DNA of 64,000 nt, taken from NCBI GenBank assembly GCA_958298945.1, contig OY282608.1:15725933-15789932 (forward strand). Reading direction: 5' to 3'. Positions 26,661 to 40,262 of the stretch are shown here, one piece after another. Position 1 is the stretch's first letter. Every line of letters begins with the position of its first letter. Made by a program: the position numbers and the translations under genes. The notes under the pieces were generated by a model. The model did not search any database and was not told the origin of the DNA. It worked only from the letters and a program-made list of their open reading frames with translations. Source of the DNA: Atherix ibis. Lineage: Eukaryota; Arthropoda; Insecta; Diptera; Athericidae.

Positions 26661-27396
26661 AAGTAATCAAAAGGCCAACAAACTAACAAATCAACAAGCC
26701 AACAAACCAACAAGCCAACAAGTCAACAAACCAACAAACCAACAAAGCAACAAACCAAAAAACCAACAAACCAAAAAACCAACAAACCAACAAACCATCA
26801 AACGAACAAAGCAACAAGCCAACAAGCCGACAAACCAACAAACCAACAAGCCAACAAACCAACAAACCAACAAGCCAACAAGCCAACAAACCAACAAACC
26901 AATAAGCCAACAAACCAACAAACCAACAAGCCAACAAACTAACAAACCAACAAACCAACAAACCAACAAACCAACAAACGAACAAACCAACAAACAAACA
27001 AAGCAACAAACCAACAAGCCAACAAGCCAACAAACCAAGTAACCAAAAAGCCAACAAACTAACAAACCAACAAGCCAACAAGCCAACAAACCAACAAACC
27101 AACAAACCAACAAACCAACAAACCAACAAGCCAACAAACCAACAAACAAGTAAACCAACAAACCAAAAAACCAACAAACCAACAAACCAACAAACCAACA
27201 AACCAACAAACCAACAAGCCAACAAGCCAACAAACCAACAAACCAAGTAACCAAAAAGCTAACAAACTAACAAACCAACAAGCCAACAAGCCAACAAACC
27301 AACAAACCAACAAACCAACAAACCAACAAGCCAACAAACAAATAAACCAACAAACCAACAAACCAACAAGCCAACAAGCCAACAAACCAACAAACC
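26661..27396. repeat. 736-bp HOR unit, copy 1
   Basis: The unit is 92 octamers, from AAGTAATCAAAAGG to the next such landmark at 27,397. AAGTAACCAAAAAGCC lies at 27,037 inside it. Confidence 0.82.
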
Positions 27397-28082
27397 AAGT
27401 TATCAAAAGGCCAACAAACTAACAAATCAACAAGCCAACAAACCAACAAGCCAACAAGTCAACAAACCAACAAACCAACAAAGCAACAAACCAAAAAACC
27501 ATCAAACCAAAAAACCAACAAACCAACAAACCATCAAACGAACAAAGCAACAAGCCAACAAGCCGACAAACCAACAAACCAACAAGCCAACAAACCAACA
27601 AACCAACAAGCCAACAAGCCAACAAACCAACAAACCAATAAGCCAACAAACCAACAAACCAACAAGCCAACAAACTAACAAACCAACAAACCAACAAACC
27701 AACAAACCAACAAACCAACAAACTAACAAAGCAACAAGCCAACAAACCAACAAACCAACAAACCAACAAACCAACAAGCCAACAAGCCAACAAACCAACA
27801 AACCAACAAACCAACAAGCCAACAAACCAACAAGCCAACAAACCAACTAACCAACAAGCCAACAAGCCAACAAACCAACAAACCAACAAACCAACAAGCC
27901 AACAAACCAACAAACCAACAAGCCAACAAGCCAACAAACCAACAAACCAACAAACCAACAAGCCAACAAGCCAACAAACCAACCAACAAATAAACCAACA
28001 AACCAACAAACCAATAAACCAACAAGCCAACAAGCCAACAAACCAACAAACCAACAAGCCAACAATCCAACAAACCAACAAA

Positions 28083-28117
28083 CCAAGTAACCAAACCAAA
28101 CCAACAAAACCAACTAG
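28083..28117. repeat. Out-of-register cassette, copy 1
   Basis: The units run CCAAGTAA, CCAAA, CCAAA, CCAACAAAA, CCAACTAG, with lengths 8, 5, 5, 9 and 8. The cassette therefore shifts the octamer register by 3. The same string occurs five times in the window and is followed each time by AGCCAACAAACTAAC or close to it. Confidence 0.85.
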
Positions 28118-28339
28118 CCAACAAGCCAACAAACTAACAAACCAACAAGCCAACAAACCAACAAACCAACAAACCAACAAACGAACAAACTATCAAACCA
28201 ACAAACCAACAAGCCAACAAACCAACAAACCAACAAACCAACAAACCAACTAACTAACAAACAAACAAACCAACAAACGAACAAACCAACAAACGAACAA
28301 ACCAACAAACCAACCAGCCAACAAGCCAAAAAAACCAAC

Positions 28340-28808
28340 AAACCAACAAACCAAAAAACGAACAAACCAACAAACCAACAAACCAACAAACGAATAAACC
28401 AACAAACAAACAAAGCAACAAACCAACAAGCCAACAAGCCAACAAACCAAGTAACCAAAAAGCCAACAAACTAACAAACCAACAAGCCAACAAGCCAACA
28501 AACCAACAAACCAACAAACCAACAAACCAACAAACCAACAAGCCAACAAACCAACAAACAAGTAAACCAACAAACCAAAAAACCAACAAACCAACAAACC
28601 AACAAACCAACAAACCAACAAACCAACAAGCCAACAAGCCAACAAACCAACAAACCAAGTAACCAAAAAGCTAACAAACTAACAAACCAACAAGCCAACA
28701 AGCCAACAAACCAACAAACCAACAAACCAACAAACCAACAAGCCAACAAACAAATAAACCAACAAACCAACAAACCAACAAGCCAACAAGCCAACAAACC
28801 AACAAACC
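28340..28808. repeat. 736-bp HOR unit, truncated copy
   Basis: The latter part of the unit is present: AAGTAACC at 28,449 lies 736 bases before its equivalent at 29,185. The upstream part is replaced by units with CGAACAAA and AACTAACTAAC, a domain-B landmark (28,248). Confidence 0.72.
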
Positions 28809-29544
28809 AAGTAATCAAAAGGCCAACAAACTAACAAATCAACAAGCCAACAAACCAACAAGCCAACAAGTCAACAAACCAACAAACCAACAAAGCAACA
28901 AACCAAAAAACCAACAAACCAAAAAACCAACAAACCAACAAACCATCAAACGAACAAAGCAACAAGCCAACAAGCCGACAAACCAACAAACCAACAAGCC
29001 AACAAACCAACAAACCAACAAGCCAACAAGCCAACAAACCAACAAACCAATAAGCCAACAAACCAACAAACCAACAAGCCAACAAACTAACAAACCAACA
29101 AACCAACAAACCAACAAACCAACAAACGAACAAACCAACAAACAAACAAAGCAACAAACCAACAAGCCAACAAGCCAACAAACCAAGTAACCAAAAAGCC
29201 AACAAACTAACAAACCAACAAGCCAACAAGCCAACAAACCAACAAACCAACAAACCAACAAACCAACAAACCAACAAGCCAACAAACCAACAAACAAGTA
29301 AACCAACAAACCAAAAAACCAACAAACCAACAAACCAACAAACCAACAAACCAACAAACCAACAAGCCAACAAGCCAACAAACCAACAAACCAAGTAACC
29401 AAAAAGCTAACAAACTAACAAACCAACAAGCCAACAAGCCAACAAACCAACAAACCAACAAACCAACAAACCAACAAGCCAACAAACAAATAAACCAACA
29501 AACCAACAAACCAACAAGCCAACAAGCCAACAAACCAACAAACC
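28809..29544. repeat. 736-bp HOR unit, copy 2
   Basis: This is a complete unit between AAGTAATCAAAAGG at 28,809 and 29,545, with AAGTAACC at 29,185. It is almost identical to 26,661-27,396. Confidence 0.82.
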
Positions 29545-30214
29545 AAGTAATCAAAAGGCCAACAAACTAACAAATCAACAAGCCAACAAACCAACAAGCC
29601 AACAAGTCAACAAACCAACAAACCAACAAAGCAACAAACCAAAAAACCAACAAACCAAAAAACCAACAAACCAACAAACCATCAAACGAACAAAGCAACA
29701 AGCCAACAAGCCGACAAACCAACAAACCAACAAGCCAACAAACCAACAAACCAACAAGCCAACAAGCCAACAAACCAACAAACCAATAAGCCAACAAACC
29801 AACAAACCAACAAGCCAACAAACTAACAAACCAACAAACCAACAAACCAACAAACCAACAAACCAACAAACTAACAAAGCAACAAGCCAACAAACCAACA
29901 AACCAACAAACCAACAAGCCAACAAGCCAACAAACCAACAAACCAACAAACCAACAAGCCAACAAACCAACAAACCAACTAACCAACAAGCCAACAAGCC
30001 AACAAACCAACAAACCAACAAACCAACAAGCCAACAAACCAACAAACCAACAAGCCAACAAGCCAACAAACCAACAAACCAACAAACCAACAAGCCAACA
30101 AGCCAACAAACCAACCAACAAATAAACCAACAAACCAACAAACCAATAAACCAACAAGCCAACAAGCCAACAAACCAACAAACCAACAAGCCAACAATCC
30201 AACAAACCAACAAA

Positions 30215-30249
30215 CCAAGTAACCAAACCAAACCAACAAAACCAACTAG
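30215..30249. repeat. Out-of-register cassette, copy 2
   Basis: The unit order and lengths are identical to the cassette at 28,083. It starts a 251-bp tandem repeat. Confidence 0.85.
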
Positions 30250-30605
30250 CCAACAAGCCAACAAACTAACAAACCAACAAGCCAACAAACCAACAAACCA
30301 ACAAACCAACAAGCCCACAAGCCAACAAACCAACAAACCAACAAGCCAACAAGCCAACAAACCAACCAACAAATAAACCAACAAACCAACAAACCAATAA
30401 ACCAACAAGCCAACAAGCCAACAAACCAACAAACCAACAAACCAACAATCCAACAAACCAACAAACCAAGTAACCAAACCAAACCAACAAAACCAACTAG
30501 CCAACAAGCCAACAAACTAACAAACCAACAAGCCAACAAACCAACAAACCAACAAACCAACAAGCCCACAAGCCAACAAACCAACAAACCAACAAGCCAA
30601 CAAAC
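30217..30605. repeat. 251-bp tandem duplication
   Basis: The interval 30,217-30,467 is repeated from 30,468 to about 30,605. It includes the cassette, the CTAACAAA unit and AAGCCCACAAGCC (about 30,311 and 30,564). The repeat then changes to A-run units. Confidence 0.75.
30466..30500. repeat. Out-of-register cassette, copy 3
   Basis: Same cassette. Its distance from copy 2 is 251 bases, which is 31 octamers plus 3, as expected if one cassette lies in each period. Confidence 0.85.
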
Positions 30606-33053
30606 CAAAAAACCAACAAACCAAAAAAACCAACAAACCAACAAACCAACAAACTAAGTAACCAACAATCCAACAAACCAACAAACCAAGAAGCCAACAA
30701 ACCAACAAACCAACAAGCCAACAAACCAACAAACAAATGAACCAACAAACCAACAAACCAACAAACCAACAAACCAACAAACCAACAAACCAACAAACTA
30801 ACAAGCCAACAAGCCAACATGCCAACAAACCAACAAACTAAGTAACCAACAAGCCAACAAACCAACAAACCAACAAACCAACAAGCCAACAAACCAACAA
30901 ACCAACAAACCAACAAACCAACAAGCCAACAAACCAACAAACTAAAAAGCCAACAACCAACAAACCAACAAACCAAAAAACCAACAAACCAACAAACCAA
31001 CAAACCAACAAGCCAACAAACCAACAAGCCAACAAACCAACGAACCAACAAACCAACAAACCATGTAACCAAAACGCCAACAAACTAACAAACCAACAAG
31101 CCAACAAACCAACAAGCCAACAAACCAACAAACCAACATGCCAACAAACCAAAAAACCAACAAGCCAACAAATCAACAAACCAACAAACCAACAAACCAA
31201 CTAGCCAACAAGCCAACAAACTAACAAACCAACAAGCCAACAAACCATCAAACCAACAAACCAACAAGCCCACAAGCCAACAAACCAACAAACCAACAAG
31301 CCAACAAACCAACAAACCAACAAACCAACAAGCAAACAAACCAACAAGCCAACAAACCAACAAACCAACAAACCAACAAGCCAACAAACCAACAAACAGA
31401 TAAACCAACAAACCAACAAACCAACAAACCAACAAACCAACAAGCAAACAAACCAACAAACAAATAAACCAACAAACCAAAAAACCAACAAACCAACAAA
31501 CCAACAAACCAACAAACCAACAAACCAACAAACAAACAAACCAACAAACCAACAAGCCAACAAGCCAACATGCCAACAAACCAACAAACTAAGTAACAAA
31601 CAAGCCAACAAACCAACAAACCAACAAACCAACAAGCCAACAAACCAACAAGCCAACAAACCAACAAACCAACAAACCAACAAGCCAACAAACCAACAAA
31701 CAAATGAACCAACAAACCAACAAACCAACAAACCAACAAACCAACAAACCAACAAGCCAACAAACCACCAAACCAACTAACCAACAAACCAACAAACCAA
31801 CAAACCACAACACCAACAAACCAAAAAGCCAACAAATCAACACACCAACACACCAACAAACGAACAAACCAACAAACCAACAAACCAACAAACCAACAAA
31901 CCAACAAACCAACAAGCCAACAAACTAACAAGCCAACAAACGAACAAACTATCAAACCAACAAACCAACAAGCCAACAAACCAACAAACCAACAAACCAA
32001 CAAACCAACTAACTAACAAACAAACAAACCAACAAACGAACAAACCAACAAACGAACAAACCAACAAACCAACCAGCCAACAAGCCAAAAAAACCAACAA
32101 ACCAACAAACCAAAAAACGAACAAACCAACAAACCAACAAACGAACAAACCAACAAACAAACAAAGCAACAAACCAACAAGCCAGCAAGCCAACAAACCA
32201 ACAAACCAAGTAACCAAAAAGCTAAAAAACTAACAAACCAACAAGCCAACAAGCCAACAAACCAACAAACCAACAAACCAACAAACCAACAAGCCAACAA
32301 ACCAACAAACAAATAAACCAACAAACCAACAAACCAACAAGCCAACAAGCCAACAAACCAACAAACCAACAAACCAAGTAATCAAAAAGCCAACAAACTA
32401 ACAAATCAACAAGCCAACAAACCAACAAGCCAACAAGTCAACAAACCAACAAACCAACAAAGCAACAAACCAAAAAACCAACAAACCAAAAAACCAACAA
32501 ACCAACAAACCATCAAACGAACAAAGCAACAAGCCAACAAGCCGACAAACCAACAATCCAGCAAGCCAACAAACCAACAAACCAACAAGCCAACAAGCCA
32601 ACAAACCAACAAACCAACAAGCCAACAAACCAACAAACCAACAAGCCAACAAACTAACAAACCAACAAACCAACAAACCAACAAACCAACAAACTAACAA
32701 AGCAACAAGCCAACAAGCCAACAAACCAACAAACCAACAAACCAACAAGCCAACAAGCCAACAAACCAACAAACCAACAAACCAACAAGCCAACAAACCA
32801 ACAAGCCAACAAACCAACTAACCAACAAGCCAACAAGCCAACAAACCAACAAACCAACAAACCAACAAGCCAACAAACGAACAAACCAACAAGCCAACAA
32901 GCCAACAAACCAACAAACCAACAAACCAACAAGCCAACAAGCCAACAAACCAACCAACAAATAAACCAACAAACCAACAAACCAATAAACCAACAAGCCA
33001 ACAAGCCAACAAACCAACAAACCAACAAGCCAACAATCCAACAAACCAACAAA

Positions 33054-33088
33054 CCAAGTAACCAAACCAAACCAACAAAACCAACTAG
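33054..33088. repeat. Out-of-register cassette, copy 4
   Basis: Same cassette, here near the left edge of the 9-kb segmental repeat whose other copy carries it at 54,292. Confidence 0.85.
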
Positions 33089-33683
33089 CCAACAAGCCAA
33101 CAAACTAACAAACCAACAAGCCAACAAACCAACAAACCAACAAACCAACAAGCCCACAAGCCAACAAACCAACAAACCAACAAGCCAACAAACCAAAAAA
33201 CCAACAAACCAAAAAACCAACAAACCAACAAACCATCAAACGAACAAAGCAACAAGCCAACAAGCCGACAAACCAACAAACCAACAAGCCAACAAACCAA
33301 CAAACCAACAAACCAACAAGCCAACAAGCCAACAAACCAACAAACCAACAAGCCAACAAACCAACAAACCAACAAGCCAACAAACCAACAAACCAACAAA
33401 CCAACAAACCATGAAACTAACAAAGCAACAAGCCAACAAACCAACAAACAAACAAATCAACAAGCCAACAAGCCAACAAACCAAGTAACCAAAAAGCCAA
33501 CAAACTAACAAACCAACAAGCCAAAAAACCAACAAGCCAACAAGCCAAAAACCAACAAACCAACAAAGCAACAAACCAACAAACTAACAAACCAACAAAC
33601 CAACAAACTAACAAACCAACATGCCAACAAACCAAAAAACCAACAAGCCAACAAATCAACAAACCAACAAACCAACAAACCAA

Positions 33684-34746
33684 CTAGCCAACAAGCCAAC
33701 AAACTAACAAACCAACAAGCCAACAAACCAACAAACCAACAAACCAACAAGCCCACAAGCCAACAAACCAACAAACCAACAAGCCAACAAACCAACAAAC
33801 CAACAAACCAACAAACCAACAAACCAACAAGCAAACAAACCAACAAACAAATAAACCAACAAACCAAAAAACCAACAAACCAACAAACCAACAAACCAAC
33901 AAACCAACAAACCAACAAACAAACAAACCAACAAACCAACAAGCCAACAAGCCAACATGCCAACAAACCAACAAACTAAGTAACAAACAAGCCAACAAAC
34001 CAACAAACCAACAAACCAACAAGCCAACAAACCAACAAGCCAACAAACCAACAAACCAACAAACCAACAAGCCAACAAGCCACCAAACCAACAAACTAAC
34101 AAACCAAGTAACCAACAAACCAACATGCCAACAAACCAACAAACTAAGTAACCAACAATCCAACAAACCAACAAACCAAGAAGCCAACAAACCAACAAAC
34201 CAACAAGCCAACAAACCAACAAACAAATGAACCAACAAACCAACAAACCAACAAACCAACAAACCAACAAGCCAACAAACCACCAAACCAACTAACCAAC
34301 AAACCAACAAACCAACAAACCAACAAACTAACAAGCCAACAAGCCAACATGCCAACAAACCAACAAACTAAGTAACCAACAAGCCAACAAACCAACAAAC
34401 CAACAAACCAACAAGCCAACAAACCAACAAACGAAAAAACCAACAAACCAACAAGCCAACAAGCCAACAAACCAACAAACCAACAAGCCAACAACCAACA
34501 AACCAACAAACCAAAAAACCAACAAACCAACAAACCAACAAACCAACAAACCAACAAACCAACAAGCCAACAAACCAACGAACCAACAAACCAACAAACA
34601 ATGTAACCAAAACGCCAACAAACTAACAAACCAACAAGCCAACAAACCAACAAGCCAACAAACCAACAAACTAACAAACCAACATGCCAACAAACCAAAA
34701 AACCAACAAGCCAACAAATCAACAAACCAACAAACCAACAAACCAA
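33684..34746. repeat. 1-kb HOR unit 1 (upstream locus)
   Basis: The unit starts at CTAGCC. The next start is at 34,747, 1,063 bases on (132 octamers plus 7; one 7-base unit CCAACAA lies near 34,491). Later anchors repeat at 991 and 975 bases, so the second copy lacks about 11 octamers. Confidence 0.78.
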
Positions 34747-35600
34747 CTAGCCAACAAGCCAACAAACTAACAAACCAACAAGCCAACAAACCAACAAACC
34801 AACAAACCAACAAGCCCACAAGCCAACAAACCAACAAACCAACAAGCCAACAAACCAACAAACCAACAAACCAACAAGCAAACAAACCAACAAGCCAACA
34901 AACCAACAAACCAACAAACCAACAAACCAACAAGCCAACAAGCCAACATGCCAACAAACCAACAAACTAAGTAACAAACAAGCCAACAAACCAACAAACC
35001 AACAAACCAACAAGCCAACAAACCAACAAACCAACAAACCAACAAGCCAACAAGCCACCAAACCAACAAACTAACAAACCAAGTAACCAACAAACCAACA
35101 TGCCAACAAACCAACAAACTAAGTAACCAACAATCCAACAAACCAACAAACCAAGAAGCCAACAAACCAACAAACCAACAAGCCAACAAACCAACAAACA
35201 AATGAACCAACAAACCAACAATGCAACAAACCAACAAACCAACAAGCCAACAAACCACCAAACCAACTAACCAACAAACCAACAAACCAACAAACCAACA
35301 AACTAACAAGCCAACAAGCCAACATGCCAACAAACCAACAAACTAAGTAACCAACAAGCCAACAAACCAACAAACCAACAAACCAACAAGCGAACAAACC
35401 AACAAACCAACAAACCAACAAACCAACAAGCCAACAAACCAACAAACCAACAAGCCAACAACCAACAAACCAACAAACCAAAAAACCAACAAACCAACAA
35501 ACCAACAAACCAACAAGCCAACAAACCAACAAGCCAACAAACCAACGAACCAACAAACCAACAAACCAAGTAACCAAAACGCCAACAAACTAACAAACTA
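34747..35600. repeat. 1-kb HOR unit 2 (upstream locus)
   Basis: AACTAAGTAAC at 35,117 and 35,341 and AAATGAACC near 35,201 match 34,142, 34,366 and 34,226 at an offset of 975. The unit ends where domain B begins. Confidence 0.76.
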
Positions 35601-36560
35601 ACAAGCCAACAAACAAACAAACCAACAAACCAACAAACCAACAAACCAATAAACCAACAAACCAACAAACCAACAAACCAACAAACCAACAAACCAACAA
35701 ACCAACAAACCAACAAACCAACAAACCAACAAACCAACAAACCAACAAACGAACAAACCAACAAACCAACAAACAAACAACCCAACAAACGAACAAACCA
35801 ACAAACCAACAAACCAACAAACCAACAAACCAACAAACCAACAAACCAACAAGCCAACAAACCAACAAACCAACAAGTCAACAAGCAAACAAACCAACAA
35901 ACCAACAAACCAACAAACAAACAAATCAACAAACCAACAAACCAACAAACCAACAAACCAACAAACCAAAAAACCAATAAACCAACACACCAACAAACCA
36001 ACAAACCAACAAACCAACAAGCCAACAAACCAACAAACCAACAAGCCAACAAGCCAACAAAATAACAAACCAACAACCCAACAAGCCAACAAATCAACAA
36101 ACCAACAAATCAACAAACCAACAAACCAACAAACCAACAAACCAACAAACCAACAAACAAATAAACCAACAAACCAACAAACCAACAAACCAACAAACCA
36201 ACAAACCAACAAACCAACAAACCAACAAACGAACAAACCAACAAACCAACAAACAAACAACCCAACAAACGAACAAACCAACAAACCAACAAACCAACAA
36301 ACCAACAAACCAACAAACCAACTAACCAACAAGCCAACAAACCAACAAACCAACAAGTCAACAAGCCAACAAACCAACAAACCAACAAACCAACAAACAA
36401 ACAAATCAACAAACCAACAAACCAACAAACCAACAAACCAACAAACCAAAAAACCAATAAACCAACACACCAACAAACCGACAAACCAACAAACCAACAA
36501 GCCAACAAACCAACAAACCAACAAGCCAACAAACCAACAAAATAACAAACCAACAACCCA
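35600..36560. repeat. 480-bp dimer 1
   Basis: AAAATAAC followed by ACAACCC occurs at 36,063 and 36,543, 480 bases (60 octamers) apart. AAACAAACAACCCAAC occurs near 35,770 and 36,250 at the same spacing. Both halves also contain CACACC and AAAAAACCAATAAACC in order. Confidence 0.78.
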
Positions 36561-37279
36561 ACAAACCAATAAATCAACAAACCAGCAAACCAACAAACGA
36601 ACAAACTAACAAACCAACAAGCCAACAAACCAACAAACCAACAAGCCAACAAACCAACAAACCAACAAACAAACAAACCAACAAACGAACAAACCAACAA
36701 ACCAACAAACGAACAAACCAATAAACCAACAAGCCAACAAGCCAACAAACCAACAAACCAACAAACCAATAAACCAACAAACCAACAAACCAACAAACCA
36801 ACAAACCAACAAACCAACAAACCAACAAACCAACAAACCAACAAACCAACAAACGAACAAACCAACAAACCAACAAGCCAACAAGCCAACAAACCAACAA
36901 ACCAACAAACCAACAAGCCAACAAACCAACAAACGAACAAACCAACAAACCAACAAACCAACACACCAACAAACCAACAAACCAACAAACCAACAAGCCA
37001 ACAAACCCACAAGTCAACAAACGAACAAACTAACAAACCAACAAACCAACAACCCAACAAACCACAACACCAACAAACCAAAAAGCCAACAAATCAACAC
37101 ACCAACACACCAACAAACGAACAAACCAACAAACCAACAAACCAACAAACCAACAAACCAACAAACCAACAAACCAACAAACCAACAAGCCAACAAACTA
37201 ACAAGCCAACAAACGAACAAACTATCAAACCAACAAACCAACAAGCCAACAAACCAACAAACCAACAAACCAACAAACC

Positions 37280-40262
37280 AACTAACTAACAAACAAACAA
37301 ACCAACAAACGAACAAACCAACAAACGAACAAACCAACAAACCAACCAGCCAACAAGCCAAAAAAACCAACAAACCAACAAACCAAAAAACGAACAAACC
37401 AACAAACCAACAAACGAACAAACCAACAAACAAACAAACCAACAAACCAACAAACCAACAAACCAACAAACCAACAAACCAACAAACCAACAAACCAACA
37501 AACCAACAAACCAACAAACCAACAAACAAACAAACCAACAAACCAACAAGCCAACAAGCCAACAAACCAACAAACCAACAAACAAACAAATCAACAAACC
37601 AACAAACCAACAAACCAACAAACCAACAAACCAAAAAAGCAACAACACAACAAACCAACAAACTAACAAACCAACAAACCAACAAGCCAACAAACCACCA
37701 AACAAAGAAGCCAACAAACCAACAAACCAACAAACGAACAAACCAACAAACCAACAAACAAACAAACCAACAAACCAACAAACCAACAAACCAACAAACC
37801 AACAAACCAACAAACCAACAAACCAACAAGCCAACAAACCAACAAACCAACAAACCAACAAACCAACAAGCCAACAAGTAAACAAGCCAACAAAATAACA
37901 AACCCACAACCCAACAAACCAACAAATCAACAAACCAGCAAACCAACAAACGAACAAACTAACAAACCAACAAGCCAACAAACCAACAAACCAACAAACC
38001 AACAAGCCAACAAACCAACAAACCAACAAACCAACAAACAAACCAATAAACAAACCAACAAACCAAAAACCAACAAACGAACAAACCAACAAACCAACAA
38101 GCCAACAATCCAACAAACCAACAAACCAACAAACCAATAAACCAACAAACCAACAAACCAACAAACCAACAAACCAACAAACCAACAAACCAACAAACCA
38201 ACAAACGAACAAACCAACAAACCAACAAACCAACAAGCCAACAAGCCAACAAACCAACAAACCAACAAGCCAACAACCAACAAACCAACAAACCAAAAAA
38301 CCAACAAACCAACAAACCAACAAACCAACAAGCCAACAAACCAACAAGCCAACAAACCAACGAACCAACAACCCAACAAACCAAGTGACCAAAACGCCAA
38401 CAAACTAACAAACCAACAAGCCAACAAACCAACAAGCCAACAAACCAACAAACCAACAAACCAACAAACCAACAAACCAACAAACCAACAAGCCAACAAA
38501 CCAACAAACCAACAAGTGAACAAGCCAACAAACCAACAAACAAACAAATCAACAAACCAACAAACCAACAAACCAACAAACCAACAAACCAACAAACCAA
38601 CAAACCAATAAACCAACAAACCAACAAACCAACAAACCAACAAACCAACAAACCAACAAACCAACAAACCAACAAACCAACAAACCAACAAACAAACAAC
38701 CCAACAAACGAACAAACCAACAAACCAACAAACCAACAAACCAACAAACCAACAAACCAACAAACCAACAAACCAACAAGCCAACAAACCAACAAACCAA
38801 CAAGTCAACAAGCCAACAAACCAACAAACCAACAAACCAACAAACAAACAAATCAACAAACCAACAAACCAACAAACCAACAAACCAACAAACCAAAAAA
38901 CCAATAAACCAACACACCAACAAACCAACAAACCAACAAACCAACAAGCCAACAAACCAACAAACCAGCAAACCAACAAGCCAACAAGCCAACAAAATAA
39001 CAAACCAACAACCCAACAAGCCAACAAATCAACAAACCAACAAATCAACAAACCAACAAACCAACAAACCAACAAACAAATAAACCAACAAAACAACAAA
39101 CCAACAAACCAACAAACCTACAAACCAACAAACCAACAAACCAACAAACGAACAAACCAACAAACCAACAAACAAACAACCCAACAAACGAACAAACCAA
39201 CAAACCAACAGACCAACAAACCAATAAACCAACAAACCAACAAACCAACAAACCAACAAACCAACAAGCCAACAAACCAACAAACCAACAAGTCAACAAG
39301 CCAACAAACCAACAAACCAACAAACCAACAAAAAAACAAATCAACAAACCAACAAACCAACAAACCAACAAACCAACAAACCAAAAAACCAATAAACCAA
39401 CACACCAACAAACCAACAAACCAACAAACCAACAAGCCAACAAACCAACAAACCAACAAGCCAACAAGCCAACAAAATAACAAACCAACAACCCAACAAA
39501 CCAATAAATCAACAAACCAGCAAACCAACAAACGAACAAACTAACAAACCATCAAACCAACAAGCCAACAAACCAACAAACGAACAAACCAACAAACCAA
39601 CAAACCAACACACCAACAAACCAACAAACCAACAAACCAACAAACCAACAAGCCAACAAACCAACAAACGAACAAACAAACAAACCAACAAACCAACAAA
39701 CCAACAAACCAACAAACGAACAAACCAATAAACCAACAAGCCAACAATCCAACAAACCAACAAACCAACAAACCAATAAACCAACAAACCAACAAACCAA
39801 CAAACCAACAAACCAACAAACCAACAAACCAACAAACCAACAAACCAACAAACCAACAAACAAACAAACCAACAAACCAACAAGCCAACAAGCCAACAAA
39901 CCAACAAACCAACAAACCAACAAGCCAACAAACCAACAAACGAACAAACCAACAAACCAACAAACCAACACACCAACAAACCAACAAACCAACAAACCAA
40001 CAAGCCAACAAACCCACAAGTCAACAAACGAACAAACTAACAAACCAACAAACCAACAAGCCAACAAACCACAACACCAACAAACCAAAAAGCCAACAAA
40101 TTAACACACCAACACACCAACAAACGAACAAACCAAGAAACCAACAAACCAACAAACCAACAAACCAACAAACCAACAAACTAACAAGCCAACAAACGAA
40201 CAAACTAACAAACCAACAAACCAACAAGCCAACAAACCAACAAACCAACAAACCAACAAACC
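37280..40262. repeat. 3-kb HOR unit 1
   Basis: The unit runs from AACTAACTAAC at 37,280 to the next at 40,263 (2,983 bases). It contains the run of seven As near 37,354, AAACAAAGAAGCC near 37,700 and a 480-bp dimer in its second half. Its counterpart in the downstream copy is 58,519-61,525 (3,007 bases). Confidence 0.72.
38520..39495. repeat. 480-bp dimer 2
   Basis: The dimer structure is the same, with AAAATAAC at 38,998 and 39,478, again exactly 480 bases. It lies 2,935 bases after dimer 1. Confidence 0.78.

Larger units (their letters stand above)
26661..28177. repeat. 2148-bp repeat, copy 1
   Basis: AAGTAATCAAAAGG at 26,661 recurs at 28,809, and AAGTTATCAAAAGG at 27,397 recurs as AAGTAATCAAAAGG at 29,545. 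Both offsets are 2,148 bases. The match continues to about 28,177, by which point the offset is 2,132 (two octamers lost). The copy begins with a complete 736-bp unit. Confidence 0.85.
28809..30309. repeat. 2148-bp repeat, copy 2
   Basis: This matches 26,661-28,177 with very few changes. It diverges at about 30,310, where AAGCCCACAAGCC replaces the AAACGAACAAAC seen in copy 1. Confidence 0.83.
30606..35600. repeat. AACTAAGTAAC-marked region
   Basis: Here the main landmarks are AACTAAGTAAC (30,655, 30,838, 31,591, 33,974, 34,142, 34,366, 34,965, 35,117 and 35,341, some approximate), AAGCCCACAAGCC, AACCAACTAGCC, AAATGAACC and GTAACCAAAACGCC. CGAACAAA units become more common. I regard it as a transition between domains A and B. 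It has no genes. Confidence 0.65.

Noticed and set aside
26661..26680. AAGTAATC or AAGTAACC as a promoter or operator
   Set aside because: It recurs tens of times as part of the repeat blocks with no gene next to it. It is a useful landmark, not evidence of regulation.
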